Of a stretch of DNA of 49,486 bases, positions 24,009 to 32,638 are shown piece after piece; the stretch's first letter is position 1; every line of letters starts with the position of its first letter. The stretch comes from an uncultured Collinsella sp. (GTDB lineage: Bacteria; Actinomycetota; Coriobacteriia; Coriobacteriales; Coriobacteriaceae). The stretch spans positions 1-49,486 of the forward strand of contig CAUESV010000014.1 of NCBI GenBank assembly GCA_959020715.1. Reading direction: 5' to 3'. A program made the translations under genes and the position numbers. Under the pieces are notes generated by a model that searched no databases, was not told the DNA's origin, and saw only the letters and a program-made list of their open reading frames with translations.

Positions 24009-24679
24009 TCGCTATCCTCCATAACGTAGCCCTCTCCAATCCGATTGCGAATTGGGTCGTATCCCAAAGCGCTGCGCAACTTTTTTCGGAGTGACGAGAT
24101 ATGAACGCGGGTTGCGTTGCTAAAGCTGTTCACGCTGCTATCCCAAACGTGCTCTATAAGCTCCTCTTGGCTTACCGGTCGCCCCTGATGAAGCATCAGG
24201 TATTCCAAGATTCCCGTTTCCTTGCGTGTAAGAGATAAAGCCTCGCTGTCCACGGAAGCGATGCGCGCCTTGGTGTCAAAGCGGAGCTTTCCGCAGGTTA
24301 AAACTATGTCGCTTTGTGTAAAGCGTCTGAGGGTAAGGCTGCGAATTCTTGCCGCAAGCTCGTCCAGATGAAACGGCTTGGTGAGGTAATCGTTGGCGCC
24401 GGCATCGAGTCCGTCGACCTTATCGGATACTTCGCCACGCGCGGACAGAATCAGCACCTTGGTCTCGCAGTCGGTTTTCCTAAGTTCCCTGAGCACGGTC
24501 ATGCCATCGATACGGGGAAGGTTGAGGTCGAGTACCACGAGGTCGAAGGCCTCAACGTCCAGTAGGTCGAGCGCCTCCTGTCCGTCGTGACAGCAGTCGA
24601 CGCTGTACGCCAAGTTTCGCAAGCTGCGCGCGATTGCATCGCACAGTGCTCGCTCGTCTTCGACGATCAAAATACGCAT
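24005..24679 (-). CDS. OmpR/PhoB-family response regulator
   Basis: 224 residues from the ATG at 24679 behind AAGGAGA. The receiver domain has phospho-acceptor Asp51 (VVLDLNLP), acidic residues in IVEDE, and the conserved Lys in YLTKPF. The C-terminal winged helix (about 125-220) includes SLTRKETGILEYLMLHQG and SNATRVHISSLRKKL. It is the first gene of an operon with the kinase (four-base overlap). The 90-base gap to the divergent CD1871A-type gene must hold both promoters, so it may control that redox module as well; this is inferred only. Confidence 0.92.
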   Translation of the reverse strand: MRILIVEDERALCDAIARSLRNLAYSVDCCHDGQEALDLLDVEAFDLVVLDLNLPRIDGMTVLRELRKTDCETKVLILSARGEVSDKVDGLDAGANDYLTKPFHLDELAARIRSLTLRRFTQSDIVLTCGKLRFDTKARIASVDSEALSLTRKETGILEYLMLHQGRPVSQEELIEHVWDSSVNSFSNATRVHISSLRKKLRSALGYDPIRNRIGEGYVMEDSE

Positions 24680-24769
24680 AGCAGTCTCCTTGCACATTCC
24701 AAATCGCGCTTAACACGGATTTTATAGTCGATATGGTCCAATGGTCGCGTAACGAAAGGAGTGGTCAGG

Positions 24770-24916
24770 TTGTTCAAAGCGGTAAAACCCGTGGTACAGG
24801 TCGCTTTGTTGATCGCCGGAATTGCCATGGTGTGCTTTGGCGTTATGCGTGGCGAGGCGGATGCCGTGCTGGCCAAAGCGATTAGGCTGTGCTTGGAGTG
24901 TATCGGAATTGGATAA
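24770..24916 (+). CDS. CD1871A-family CXXC micro-protein
   Basis: 48 residues from a TTG at 24770, with AAAGGAG eight bases upstream; GTG at 24761 is in frame but overlaps that site. One membrane helix (about 8-26, VVQVALLIAGIAMVCFGVMR) is followed by RGEADAVLAKAIRLCLECIG, ending in the CLEC pair. The family is known from anaerobes as CD1871A-type CXXC-motif proteins, usually next to a polytopic 4Fe-4S membrane protein, as here. The CXXC pair may relay electrons or bind metal. The next gene starts at a TTG overlapping the end of this one, so the two are translationally coupled. It is too short for most automatic gene calls. Confidence 0.8.
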   Translation: MFKAVKPVVQVALLIAGIAMVCFGVMRGEADAVLAKAIRLCLECIGIG

Positions 24917-25811
24917 AAGAGAAAACACTGCGTCGCATGTTTTGGCTCGATTTCGCGGATTCATTCAGGCGGCGGCGACGCTCGTCACCAACATTCACCT
25001 GCCAAACTTTGTCAAAGGCGGCATCTATCAGGGCGCGGGAAAAACAGTCTGCGTACCTGGACTTAATTGCTATTCGTGCCCCGCGGCATCGGGTGCGTGC
25101 CCCATCGGGTCGTTCCAGTCGGTGGTAGGTTCATCCAAGTTCAACTTTTCTTACTATGTTACCGGTACGCTCATTTTGCTCGGCGTGCTGCTGGGACGCT
25201 TTGTATGCGGCTTTCTGTGCCCGTTTGGCTGGCTGCAGGAGCTGCTTCATAAGATTCCCGGCAAAAAGCTTTCCACGAAAAAGCTTAAGCCGCTCACGTA
25301 CATCAAATACGTTGTGCTGCTGTTTGCCGTGGTGCTGCTGCCCGTCTTGGTGGTTAACGACGTGGGCATGGGCGACCCATTCTTTTGTAAGTACATCTGT
25401 CCGCAGGGCGTGCTCGAGGGTGCCATTCCGCTGGCCATTGCCAACGCCGGCATTCGATCTGCGTTGGGACATCTCTTTACTTGGAAACTTGCCGTTCTCA
25501 TTGCCGTGGTAGTGCTGAGCGTTTTGTTCTACCGCCCCTTCTGCAAATGGATTTGCCCGCTCGGTGCATTCTATGCGCTCATGAATAGGGTGTCCTTGTT
25601 GGGGATTCAGGTTGACGCGTGCAAATGCGTCTCGTGCGGCAAGTGTTCAAGGGTTTGTCAGATGGACGTTGATGTGGTCCGCGCGCCCAATCATGCCGAA
25701 TGTATCCGGTGCGGAAAGTGCATCGGGGCCTGTCCTGTCGATGCCATCAGCTATCGCTATGGCCTGGATGTGTCGGCGGAAAAGCTCCCCTTGACCGCCG
25801 ATAAAAAGTAA
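24909..25811 (+). CDS. Membrane 4Fe-4S protein (NapH/CcoG-like)
   Basis: 300 residues from a TTG at 24909 that overlaps the previous stop. Four or five membrane helices carry CxxxCP motifs: CYSCPAASGACP (periplasm-side loop), CGFLCPFGW, CKYICPQG and CKWICPLGA. Two classical 4Fe-4S motifs lie near the C-terminus (CVSCGKCSRVCQMD and CIRCGKCIGACPVD). This is the NapH/RdxA-like fold that passes electrons from the quinone pool or cytoplasm across the membrane. With the CXXC micro-protein before it and a TlpA-like thioredoxin after it, the likely role is to feed reducing power to extracytoplasmic thiols or cytochrome/Fe-S maturation. The partner donor is unknown. Confidence 0.85.
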   Translation: MDKRENTASHVLARFRGFIQAAATLVTNIHLPNFVKGGIYQGAGKTVCVPGLNCYSCPAASGACPIGSFQSVVGSSKFNFSYYVTGTLILLGVLLGRFVCGFLCPFGWLQELLHKIPGKKLSTKKLKPLTYIKYVVLLFAVVLLPVLVVNDVGMGDPFFCKYICPQGVLEGAIPLAIANAGIRSALGHLFTWKLAVLIAVVVLSVLFYRPFCKWICPLGAFYALMNRVSLLGIQVDACKCVSCGKCSRVCQMDVDVVRAPNHAECIRCGKCIGACPVDAISYRYGLDVSAEKLPLTADKK

Positions 25812-25840
25812 ACAAGCTTCGACAAAACGGAGGAATGACC

Positions 25841-26812
25841 ATGAAGCTTTCTAAGATTGCGGCCCTGTTTATGGTGCCAGTATTGGCCTTGTGTCTTGTG
25901 GCGTGTTCGGCGCCCAGTGGCAATGCGAGCGAATCTGCGAGCTCCGATCCTAAGATCGCAGAACTCACTGCGCAGAAGCCGACCAATGTCGATGAGGCCG
26001 CCGAGCTGTATGCGAAGCTCATGAAAAAGGAGAACGATATCCTTTCGAGTGATAACGCACTGTGGGAAAAGGTATTCAATGCGGCAAATAAAGACTCGGT
26101 AATGATTGAGGACGGCAGCAATTACGGCGATTTCCTGCTCAAGACCATCGACGGCGCCAAGGATGAGTTCGCGGCGGATGAGCTTAAGACGCTCAAGGCC
26201 GGTGCGCAGCAGATCAAGGAGATCGAGGACAAGCTCGAGAGCTTGGAGAAGGAGTTCCCCGGCTGTGGGAGCACGCCGAGCGAAGGCGAGAGCGTCGACG
26301 CTTCGGCCGCTGGCATGACGGCTGGTGCCAATGCTTCGAGCGAGGCGACGAAGTTCCCCAGCTTTACGGGCAAGGACCTGGATGGCAACGACGTGAGTAG
26401 CGACGAACTGTTCTCTAAGAACAAGGTCACCGTCATGAACTTCTGGTTCACCACTTGCAAGCCATGCGTGGGCGAGCTGGGCGACCTTGAGGACCTGAAT
26501 AAGGAACTCGCCAAGAAGGGCGGCCAGGTCGTGGGCGTCAATTCCTTTACGCTCGATGGCAACAAGGGCGAGATTGCAGATGCCAAGGACGTGCTGAGCA
26601 AGAAGGGCGTGACGTATAAGAACATCTGGTTCAAGTCGGATAGCGAGGCCGGCAAGTTTACGTCAAATCTGTTCTCGTTCCCGACAACGTATGTCATCGA
26701 TCAGAATGGCAACATCGTAGGGGATCCAATCGTGGGAGCCATCAGCTCCGCCGAGCAGCGCGCAGCGCTCGACAAGCTTATTGACCAGGCGATTGCGAAT
26801 AGCGAGCAGTAG
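25841..26812 (+). CDS. TlpA/ResA-like thioredoxin lipoprotein
   Basis: 323 residues from the ATG at 25841 behind GGAGG. A lipoprotein signal ends with LVAC (Cys22). A helical middle (about 40-140) has no family I know, then comes a low-complexity S/A linker. The thioredoxin domain begins near 170 and has the WFTTCKPC active site (Cys206, Cys209) and cis-Pro in FSFPTTYVID. Its 29-base gap from the ferredoxin gene and shared strand put it in the same operon. It is expected to reduce disulfides outside the membrane using electrons from that protein. The helical N-terminal domain is unusual for TlpA and may be a substrate or partner binder. Confidence 0.85.
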   Translation: MKLSKIAALFMVPVLALCLVACSAPSGNASESASSDPKIAELTAQKPTNVDEAAELYAKLMKKENDILSSDNALWEKVFNAANKDSVMIEDGSNYGDFLLKTIDGAKDEFAADELKTLKAGAQQIKEIEDKLESLEKEFPGCGSTPSEGESVDASAAGMTAGANASSEATKFPSFTGKDLDGNDVSSDELFSKNKVTVMNFWFTTCKPCVGELGDLEDLNKELAKKGGQVVGVNSFTLDGNKGEIADAKDVLSKKGVTYKNIWFKSDSEAGKFTSNLFSFPTTYVIDQNGNIVGDPIVGAISSAEQRAALDKLIDQAIANSEQ

Positions 26813-26894
26813 AAAACGCGTAAAGCATGGCGAAGACCGTGTTCCGCTGTGCGAAGTAGTCCGCTACCTTTCAAGACAAGCTCCACCATGTAGG

Positions 26895-26919
26895 GGTCCC
26901 GCTCGGGACCTCTTCTTTT
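26895..26919 (+). terminator. Terminator after the redox operon
   Basis: The stem GGTCCC/GGGACC with a GCTC loop is followed by TCTTCTTTT. It lies 82 bases after the thioredoxin gene. Confidence 0.7.
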
Positions 26920-27066
26920 GGGCGCCGTCCCGTTCGTTTTTTGATGCGGTTCCCTACATTCCTCACTGGCGCCGGCAAGAAATGGGGATAGAGTAGGACA
27001 AACGCGTCGAATACGAACGGCGGGGGAGAGTGGGCGAGTGCGCCCGCGTGGGAGAGGTTGCCGTCC

Positions 27067-30000
27067 ATGTTGGAGCTCAAAGGTATTTGCAAAAGATACG
27101 TTACGCAGTCGTTTACGCAGGTGGCGCTCGACAACGTAAGCCTGTCTTTTCGGGATAACGAGTTCGTGGCCATTCTGGGTCCCTCGGGTTCGGGTAAAAC
27201 TACGATGCTCAACGTTATCGGTGGGCTCGATCATTTCGATTCCGGCGACCTGCTGATTGACGGCATCTCGACCAAGGACTTTCGCGATCGCGATTGGGAT
27301 GCCTATCGCAACAACCGCATCGGCTTTGTGTTCCAGAGCTATAACCTCATTCCACATCAGACCATTTTGGAAAACGTGGAGCTGGCGCTCACGCTCACGG
27401 GCGTGGGGCATGCCGAGCGCCGCCAGCGTGCGCGCGAGGCGTTGGAGAAAGTTGGCCTGGGCGAGCACGTTAACAAGCGCCCGAGCCAGCTATCGGGCGG
27501 ACAGATGCAGCGCGTGGCCATCGCCCGCGCCCTGATTAATGATCCCGAGATTGTGCTTGCCGACGAGCCGACTGGCGCTTTGGATTCAACGACATCCGTA
27601 CAGGTTATGGATTTGCTCAAGGACGTGGCGCGCGACCGTCTGGTCATCATGGTCACGCACAATCCCGACCTGGCGTACCAGTACGCCACGCGCATCGTCA
27701 ACCTGGCGGACGGCAAGATCACCGACGATTCCGACCCCTTTGATGTTGCCAAGGCCGCGCGTCGCGAGGCTAAGCCTACACGCAAAACCTCGATGAGCTT
27801 TGTGACGGCGCTGGGGCTTTCTGCCCGAAACCTCATGACCAAAAAGGGCCGTACGGCCATGACTGCCTTTGCGGGCTCGATTGGCATTATCGGTATCGCG
27901 GCGATTCTGGCGCTGTCCAACGGCGTGAACGGCTACATCAAAAAGGTCGAGGAGGATACGCTCTCGAGTTACCCGCTTACGATCTCCAAGCAGGACTACG
28001 ACCTGTCGTCCATGATGGGCGGACAGGGGGCTGCGGATGACGATACGTCCAAGAACGAGGGCTCGTCCGACGGCAGCACCGACGGAAAGGCTCGGGGAAC
28101 CGATAAGATTCCCGTGGTCACGGCCGTAAAGGATATGTTTGCGAGCGTTAGGTCCAACGACATGACGAGCTTTAAGACATGGCTCGATGCCGGTGGCGAT
28201 GGCATCGATAAAGAGGTCAACGCCATTCAGTACGGCTACGGTATATCGCCGGTTGTCTATCGTGCCGGGAAAGGCGATGAGAAGCCCGTTCGGCTTGTTC
28301 CCAACGCTATGACCGAGGCAATGAGCGGTGGTGCGAGCTCGGCGGCAACGGTGAGCATGGATTCCATGGGAACCTCGGTCTTTAACGAGATGATTGACGA
28401 CCAGAGCTTGCTCGACAGCCAGTACGATGTCGTCGCCGGTCATTGGCCCACGTCTGCCAACGAAGCCGTGATGGTGCTTTCGAGCCGCGGCACGGTGGGC
28501 GACTACACGCTCTACAGCATCGGTACGCTGGATATCGATGAGCTCAACGACCTGGTTAACAGTGCTATGACGGCTGACGGTGGGGCCGAAACGCCCGAGA
28601 CCGGCACCGACTTTACCTACGATGATGCGTTGTCCACGACGTTTAAGGTGTTGTCGCCGGCCGATGCCTATCGCAAAAACGAAGAGACCGGCATGTGGAC
28701 TGACATGTCTGGCGACGCCGACTTTATGACGTCCAAGGTTGCTGACGGTATCGACGTGCGCATTGTGGGCGTGGTGCGACCCAACGAGACGGCTAACGCG
28801 AGTGCATTGTCCCCGGGCATTGCCTACACGCATGCGCTGACTCGCCAGCTTATGGAGCGCGCCGCCGATTCGCAGATTGTGCAAGAGCAACTTGCTCATC
28901 CCGAGACGGATGCCTTTACCGGCAAGTCTTTCGATGAGCTGCAGGGCGAAGCCAAGCAAGGCGTGGATCTGAGCAGCATGTTCAGTGTGGACGAGGCGGC
29001 GCTGAAGAGCGCGTTCTCGTTCGATTCGTCTGCGCTCTCGGGTGCGGCCGGCGGCATGGACCTTTCTGGTCTCGACTTGTCCGGGCTGGATATTGACCTT
29101 TCGGGTGTTGGGCGAGACATCGATTTCAGCGACATCATGGCCAAGGCGCCGGTCCCGGATTTCTCGGGCATCTTTGACGGTCTGGAACTCACACCCGAGC
29201 AAATGCAGCAGGTGGGAGCACTTGCCAACCAGCTGTTTGAGGGCTTTATGCGCTCTGATCAGTTTAAGGCGCTGTCACCCGAAGATCTTAAGGATGCGTC
29301 AAAGCTTGCTGCCGCATTCTCGGCGTACCTTGAGAATGATGTCGCAGCCCAGCAATACCTGGCTCAGCTCAGGGCGCTCGGCGGCGATGCCCTGGCCGAG
29401 CGTCTGCAGCAGGTGATGGGCGACTATGTGCAAAAGCGGCTGGCTCCGTATTTGCAGCAGTCTATGGATCAGGTGATGAAGGCGGTCAGCGAGCAGATTG
29501 CGACGACGGTATCAACCCAGCTCAAGGCGGGTGCGGCAGGGCTCATGGACCAAATGGCGACGCAGATGTCTTCGAGTTTTGCCAACCTGGCGAGCGCCAT
29601 GCGCGTGGATGCGGGTGCCTTTGCTCGTGCCATCCACTTCAACATGGACGCCGAGGACCTGAGCTCGCTCATGATGAGCTATGCCAAGGCGTCGAAGCTC
29701 ACCTACGACAACAATCTGACCACGTTGGGCTATGCGGACGAGGCGGACCCCATTTCGGTCAAGATTTTCCCGCGCGACTTTGAGGCCAAGGAGCGCGTGC
29801 TCGATTACATCGATGCGTACAACAAGCAGGTCAAAGCCGCTGGTCACGATGAGCAGGCAATCTCGTATACCGACTACATGGGCATCATCATGGGCTCGGT
29901 GACCGACATCGTGAACACCATCAGCTTGGTGCTCATCTCATTCGTGAGTATCAGTTTGGTGGTGAGCTCCATCATGATCGGCATCATCACCTACATCAGC

Positions 30001-30321
30001 GTGCTGGAGCGCAAAAAGGAGATTGGCATCCTGCGCGCGATCGGCGCGTCAAAGCGCAACGTGGCAAACGTATTTAATGCCGAGACCTTTATCGAAGGCC
30101 TCATTGCCGGCGTCTTTGCCATTGTCGTCGTGGTGGCCGTGAGCTTTCCGGTTAATGCCTGGGCGCTTGCGGCCAAGCAGGTGCCCAACCTGATGAGCCT
30201 GCCCGTTCAAGACGCGCTGATGCTCATTGTAATTTCGGTGCTGCTGACGGTCGTTGCCGGCCTGCTGCCGGCTCGCAGCGCATCCAAGAAAGACCCTGTG
30301 GAAGCCCTACGCTCCGAATAA
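27067..30321 (+). CDS. Fused ABC ATPase-FtsX permease (MacB-type exporter)
   Basis: 1084 residues from the ATG at 27067 behind GAGAGG; a TTG at 27058 is an alternative. The N-terminal ATPase has Walker A GPSGSGKT (38-45), signature LSGGQ (142-146) and Walker B IVLADEPT. A first membrane helix (about 260-285) precedes a very large extracytoplasmic region (about 290-950), then three helices (FtsX/MacB_PCD, about 950-1084) end in PVEALRSE. The outside region contains a run of near-repeats DLSGLDLSGLDIDLSG (about residue 657). MacB-type proteins act as mechanotransmission exporters of peptides or lipoproteins or in antibiotic resistance. The length of the extracytoplasmic part is well above the usual 250 residues. 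It is monocistronic; the substrate is unknown. Confidence 0.88.
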   Translation: MLELKGICKRYVTQSFTQVALDNVSLSFRDNEFVAILGPSGSGKTTMLNVIGGLDHFDSGDLLIDGISTKDFRDRDWDAYRNNRIGFVFQSYNLIPHQTILENVELALTLTGVGHAERRQRAREALEKVGLGEHVNKRPSQLSGGQMQRVAIARALINDPEIVLADEPTGALDSTTSVQVMDLLKDVARDRLVIMVTHNPDLAYQYATRIVNLADGKITDDSDPFDVAKAARREAKPTRKTSMSFVTALGLSARNLMTKKGRTAMTAFAGSIGIIGIAAILALSNGVNGYIKKVEEDTLSSYPLTISKQDYDLSSMMGGQGAADDDTSKNEGSSDGSTDGKARGTDKIPVVTAVKDMFASVRSNDMTSFKTWLDAGGDGIDKEVNAIQYGYGISPVVYRAGKGDEKPVRLVPNAMTEAMSGGASSAATVSMDSMGTSVFNEMIDDQSLLDSQYDVVAGHWPTSANEAVMVLSSRGTVGDYTLYSIGTLDIDELNDLVNSAMTADGGAETPETGTDFTYDDALSTTFKVLSPADAYRKNEETGMWTDMSGDADFMTSKVADGIDVRIVGVVRPNETANASALSPGIAYTHALTRQLMERAADSQIVQEQLAHPETDAFTGKSFDELQGEAKQGVDLSSMFSVDEAALKSAFSFDSSALSGAAGGMDLSGLDLSGLDIDLSGVGRDIDFSDIMAKAPVPDFSGIFDGLELTPEQMQQVGALANQLFEGFMRSDQFKALSPEDLKDASKLAAAFSAYLENDVAAQQYLAQLRALGGDALAERLQQVMGDYVQKRLAPYLQQSMDQVMKAVSEQIATTVSTQLKAGAAGLMDQMATQMSSSFANLASAMRVDAGAFARAIHFNMDAEDLSSLMMSYAKASKLTYDNNLTTLGYADEADPISVKIFPRDFEAKERVLDYIDAYNKQVKAAGHDEQAISYTDYMGIIMGSVTDIVNTISLVLISFVSISLVVSSIMIGIITYISVLERKKEIGILRAIGASKRNVANVFNAETFIEGLIAGVFAIVVVVAVSFPVNAWALAAKQVPNLMSLPVQDALMLIVISVLLTVVAGLLPARSASKKDPVEALRSE

Positions 30322-30351
30322 TGTGACAAAGGGGCAGTCCCTTTGTCACAT
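30321..30351. repeat. Palindrome, TGTGACAAAGGG type
   Basis: ATGTGACAAAGGG (30321-30333) and CCCTTTGTCACAT (30339-30351), perfect 13-base arms with a GCAGT loop. Related palindromes occur at 32212-32242 and 32608-32638, so this is a repeat family. It starts at the last base of the ABC gene stop codon. Confidence 0.8.
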
Positions 30352-30359
30352 TGGATGAA

Positions 30360-30395
30360 AAGGCGCGGGAAGGGGGTGGCCCCTTCCCGCGCCTT
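30360..30395 (-). terminator. Bidirectional terminator hairpin
   Basis: Sixteen-pair perfect stem (30360-30375 with 30380-30395) and a GTGG loop, abutting the stop codon of the minus-strand gene at 30396. On the minus strand it ends in TTTTCAT, on the plus strand CTAGTTTGTTTT, so it may serve both the ABC gene and the minus-strand gene. Confidence 0.75.
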
Positions 30396-31529
30396 CTAGT
30401 TTGTTTTGCCCATCAGCGTAATACGGACGCTTGGATGGGTGTACTCGTCAAACTCGTCCTCGGGATCCGTATCAAACGAGTAATATGTTTTGATGAGGTC
30501 GTCACTCGTCCTGATAGAGATTCTCTCGTAGAGTGAGCCGTTCAAAAATGCCTGCCTAAACTCTTCGGGGAGTTTCTGCGGTGCCAAGAGCTCGGGGCTC
30601 ACCGTCTTGACGTCTACGGTTTGGACGGCAGAGAACAGCTCGTCAAGGTCGCGCTCGATGCGGGCGAGGTTGTCCTCAAGGCTCGCGCTGGGGTCGACCT
30701 CTGCCGCGTAGCTCACTTCCTTGAGTGTCCCCTTGTTGTCAAAGTCCAGATAGGTATAGGCCTTCTGGGTACCTGAGTCGCCTTCGTGCAGATAGCCGCG
30801 GACGTGATAGCCGTAATCTTGATATCGCTCGTAGGGGTCATCGGCGGACACGTACTCGCATGCGGGCTCTAATGCCTTGCGGGCGATGGCGATCTGCTCG
30901 GCCGCGGCCGCGGCGTTCTGTTGCATCTTGATGTTTCCCTGCGCCAGCTGCGGGATATAGGCACCGCACACGATTGCGAGGGGCAGTGCCACAAGCGCGA
31001 CGATCCACTTTTTTGCACGGGGGATAGGCACGCCACAGGCCTCTGCCATGGCCTTTGCGTTGGCAAAGCTTTCGGCAAGCACGTCTGCCGCGGTGGCGAC
31101 GGCGCCTACGGCAGCGGCGACTTCTGCCGCACCGCCCAGGTTGCGTGCGGTCTCATTGTCGCTGTTCTTGAGCAGACGCGCGGCGGCCTGCGTGCCAACA
31201 ACGCCTGCAATTTGTGCCGAGCGGTCTTTTTCGCTCTGCTCGACGGCGAGCCGGTGCTGCATTTCCCTCCACTGCTTGCCGCGCATGCCAAAGCGCGGCG
31301 CGAGCGCGCAATAGCAGAAGATGATGAGCTCGACGGCGGTGAGCGCCAAGGCGGTCATCATGCCCGTCTCCTGGAAGCTTTCATGATGGAAGACGATATC
31401 GTCAATCATTTCGAAGGGAATGATCAAAAAAGGCAGCACAAACGCCATGGCAAGCGCCGCGCCGGCAACCTTGGGACAGATGCAGTATCGCTGGATGCGC
31501 TTGCGTTCTTGTTCGGAAAGTGTAGCCAT
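30396..31529 (-). CDS. Conserved membrane protein of unknown function
   Basis: 377 residues. The start at 31529 follows AAGGAG; frame above it is not used. Two membrane helices lie near the N-terminus (about 20-42 VAGAALAMAFVLPFLIIPFE, and about 55-75) and one in the middle (about 177-200). Between them is a cytoplasmic Ala-rich helical stretch with DRSAQIAGVVGTQAAARLL. The C-terminal half (about 205-377) is polar and probably extracytoplasmic, with a helical start (NAAAAAEQIAIARKAL) and a beta-rich end. I recognise no family. It is just upstream of the DUF3592 gene's end with a 63-base gap on the same strand, so the two may be co-transcribed. Confidence 0.6.
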   Translation of the reverse strand: MATLSEQERKRIQRYCICPKVAGAALAMAFVLPFLIIPFEMIDDIVFHHESFQETGMMTALALTAVELIIFCYCALAPRFGMRGKQWREMQHRLAVEQSEKDRSAQIAGVVGTQAAARLLKNSDNETARNLGGAAEVAAAVGAVATAADVLAESFANAKAMAEACGVPIPRAKKWIVALVALPLAIVCGAYIPQLAQGNIKMQQNAAAAAEQIAIARKALEPACEYVSADDPYERYQDYGYHVRGYLHEGDSGTQKAYTYLDFDNKGTLKEVSYAAEVDPSASLEDNLARIERDLDELFSAVQTVDVKTVSPELLAPQKLPEEFRQAFLNGSLYERISIRTSDDLIKTYYSFDTDPEDEFDEYTHPSVRITLMGKTN

Positions 31530-31592
31530 AGCTGCTCCTTGGTGTCGTGGCGGTCGTTGCGGCGCATGGGGTGCGGGGCGCATCAGTTTGAG

Positions 31593-32120
31593 CTAGCGCT
31601 GGATAAGAACATAGAGCAAGATGCTCATCGCGATGAGCAAGAAGCCCGCGATGTTAAACATCAGTGTGGCAAAGTTGCCCACGATGGGGCGTTCGACATA
31701 GCTTTTGTCTGGGTTGCTGGGGTTGTAGTACACGGTCATTTGGCTACCGAGGGGCCAAAGCTGCTCCGCGAGGGTGCCTAGGCGGGCGATGGGGCCTGTC
31801 TGCACGTGCAGCCAGCCCTTGGCGTCTTCGTAGGCGGTGGCTTGCGTGCGGATGGGGAGTCCCGACAAGCTTTTGGTCTTTATGCCACGGAATTGTTTTT
31901 TCGCGCGGTATTGCGTGCCGTCGACGGTGTATTCCAAAACGGGATACATCCTGCCTTCGCCCATAAAGCGATGGTCGATGACCGTTCCCATGGTCACGGC
32001 GGTACAGGCCTTGGCGTTCTTGCGAGCGACGGCTTTCATGAGCGCGCTCACTCCGATAAGCAGGATGCCGATGCCCCCAACCAAGATGAGCACGAGCAGG
32101 GATATCTGCGAGGTGGTCAC
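31593..32120 (-). CDS. DUF3592-family membrane protein
   Basis: 175 residues from a GTG at 32120 behind AAAGGAG. Two membrane helices (about 7-28 and 151-172) bracket a beta-rich loop with YPVLEYTVDGTQYRAKKQF and the family-typical VYYNPSNPDKSYVE. DUF3592 proteins are common in bacteria and their role is not established; the loop is thought to be outside. It is the upstream neighbour of the 377-residue membrane protein on the same strand. Upstream lies a 530-base repeat-rich gap. Confidence 0.8.
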   Translation of the reverse strand: MTTSQISLLVLILVGGIGILLIGVSALMKAVARKNAKACTAVTMGTVIDHRFMGEGRMYPVLEYTVDGTQYRAKKQFRGIKTKSLSGLPIRTQATAYEDAKGWLHVQTGPIARLGTLAEQLWPLGSQMTVYYNPSNPDKSYVERPIVGNFATLMFNIAGFLLIAMSILLYVLIQR

Positions 32121-32211
32121 GGCGTTCTCCTTTGGCGCGATACCGTCATATGTGACCCAGTATAGAGAATCCCGCCATCGATGAGCTATTGCGGGGGGGG
32201 GTCAATTCTGA

Positions 32212-32242
32212 ATGTGACAAATGGACTGTTCCTTTGTCACAT
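32212..32242. repeat. Palindrome, TGTGACAAAGGG type
   Basis: ATGTGACAAATGG (32212-32224) and CCTTTGTCACAT (32231-32242); one unpaired base in otherwise matching arms. Same family as 30321-30351. Confidence 0.7.
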
Positions 32243-32256
32243 CGGGGACTGCGGAA

Positions 32257-32442
32257 TCGAGGTCTAATACTTTTCCCGAGAAGTGAACGAGTGAAAACGG
32301 ACTCCCGAAGCATCGACACTTTTGGCGTGCAATTTCCTGCGGTTTTGCCAGTCAAATCCTGCGGTTTTGACGCCTAAAAATGTCAATGCTTCGGGGGTCC
32401 AAATACAGCCGTTCACTTCTCGGGAAAAGTATTAGACCTCGA
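32257..32442. repeat. 186-bp inverted-repeat element with perfect 33-bp arms
   Basis: The outer arms 32257-32289 and 32410-32442 are perfectly complementary over 33 bases (TCGAGGTCTAATAC... outward). Inside them the strands stay partly complementary (CCCGAAGCAT near 32303 and ATGCTTCGGG near 32386), leaving a centre with two similar CCTGCGGTTTTG words. No open frame. The shape is that of a miniature inverted-repeat element or of a long structured RNA. No flanking duplication is obvious. Confidence 0.75.
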
Positions 32443-32496
32443 AATATGGGCGGCGTTCGCGAACGGCAACTAGCTTGCGTCCGGTAGCCGGCACTT

Positions 32497-32523
32497 GGGG
32501 CAAAGGGACTGCCCTTTTGCCCC
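32497..32523. repeat. GGGGCAAAGGG palindrome
   Basis: GGGGCAAAGGG (32497-32507) and CCCTTTTGCCCC (32512-32523), pairing with one bulged base. It shares the AAAGGGAC/GTCCCTTT theme of the other palindromes. Confidence 0.55.
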
Positions 32524-32607
32524 TTCACCATTGCATCGTATCTGGTGTGGAAAAAATATCGCCTGCGTTCTCGCGCCTGCGAAGAGTTCCTGAACCGCTT
32601 GAATGGG

Positions 32608-32638
32608 ATGTGACAAAGGGACAGTCCCTTTCTCACAT
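32608..32638. repeat. Palindrome, TGTGACAAAGGG type
   Basis: ATGTGACAAAGGGA (32608-32621) and TCCCTTTCTCACAT (32625-32638), one mismatch. It ends about 15-20 bases before the start of the dihydrouridine synthase gene, so it would form in that mRNA leader if transcription starts upstream. Confidence 0.7.
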
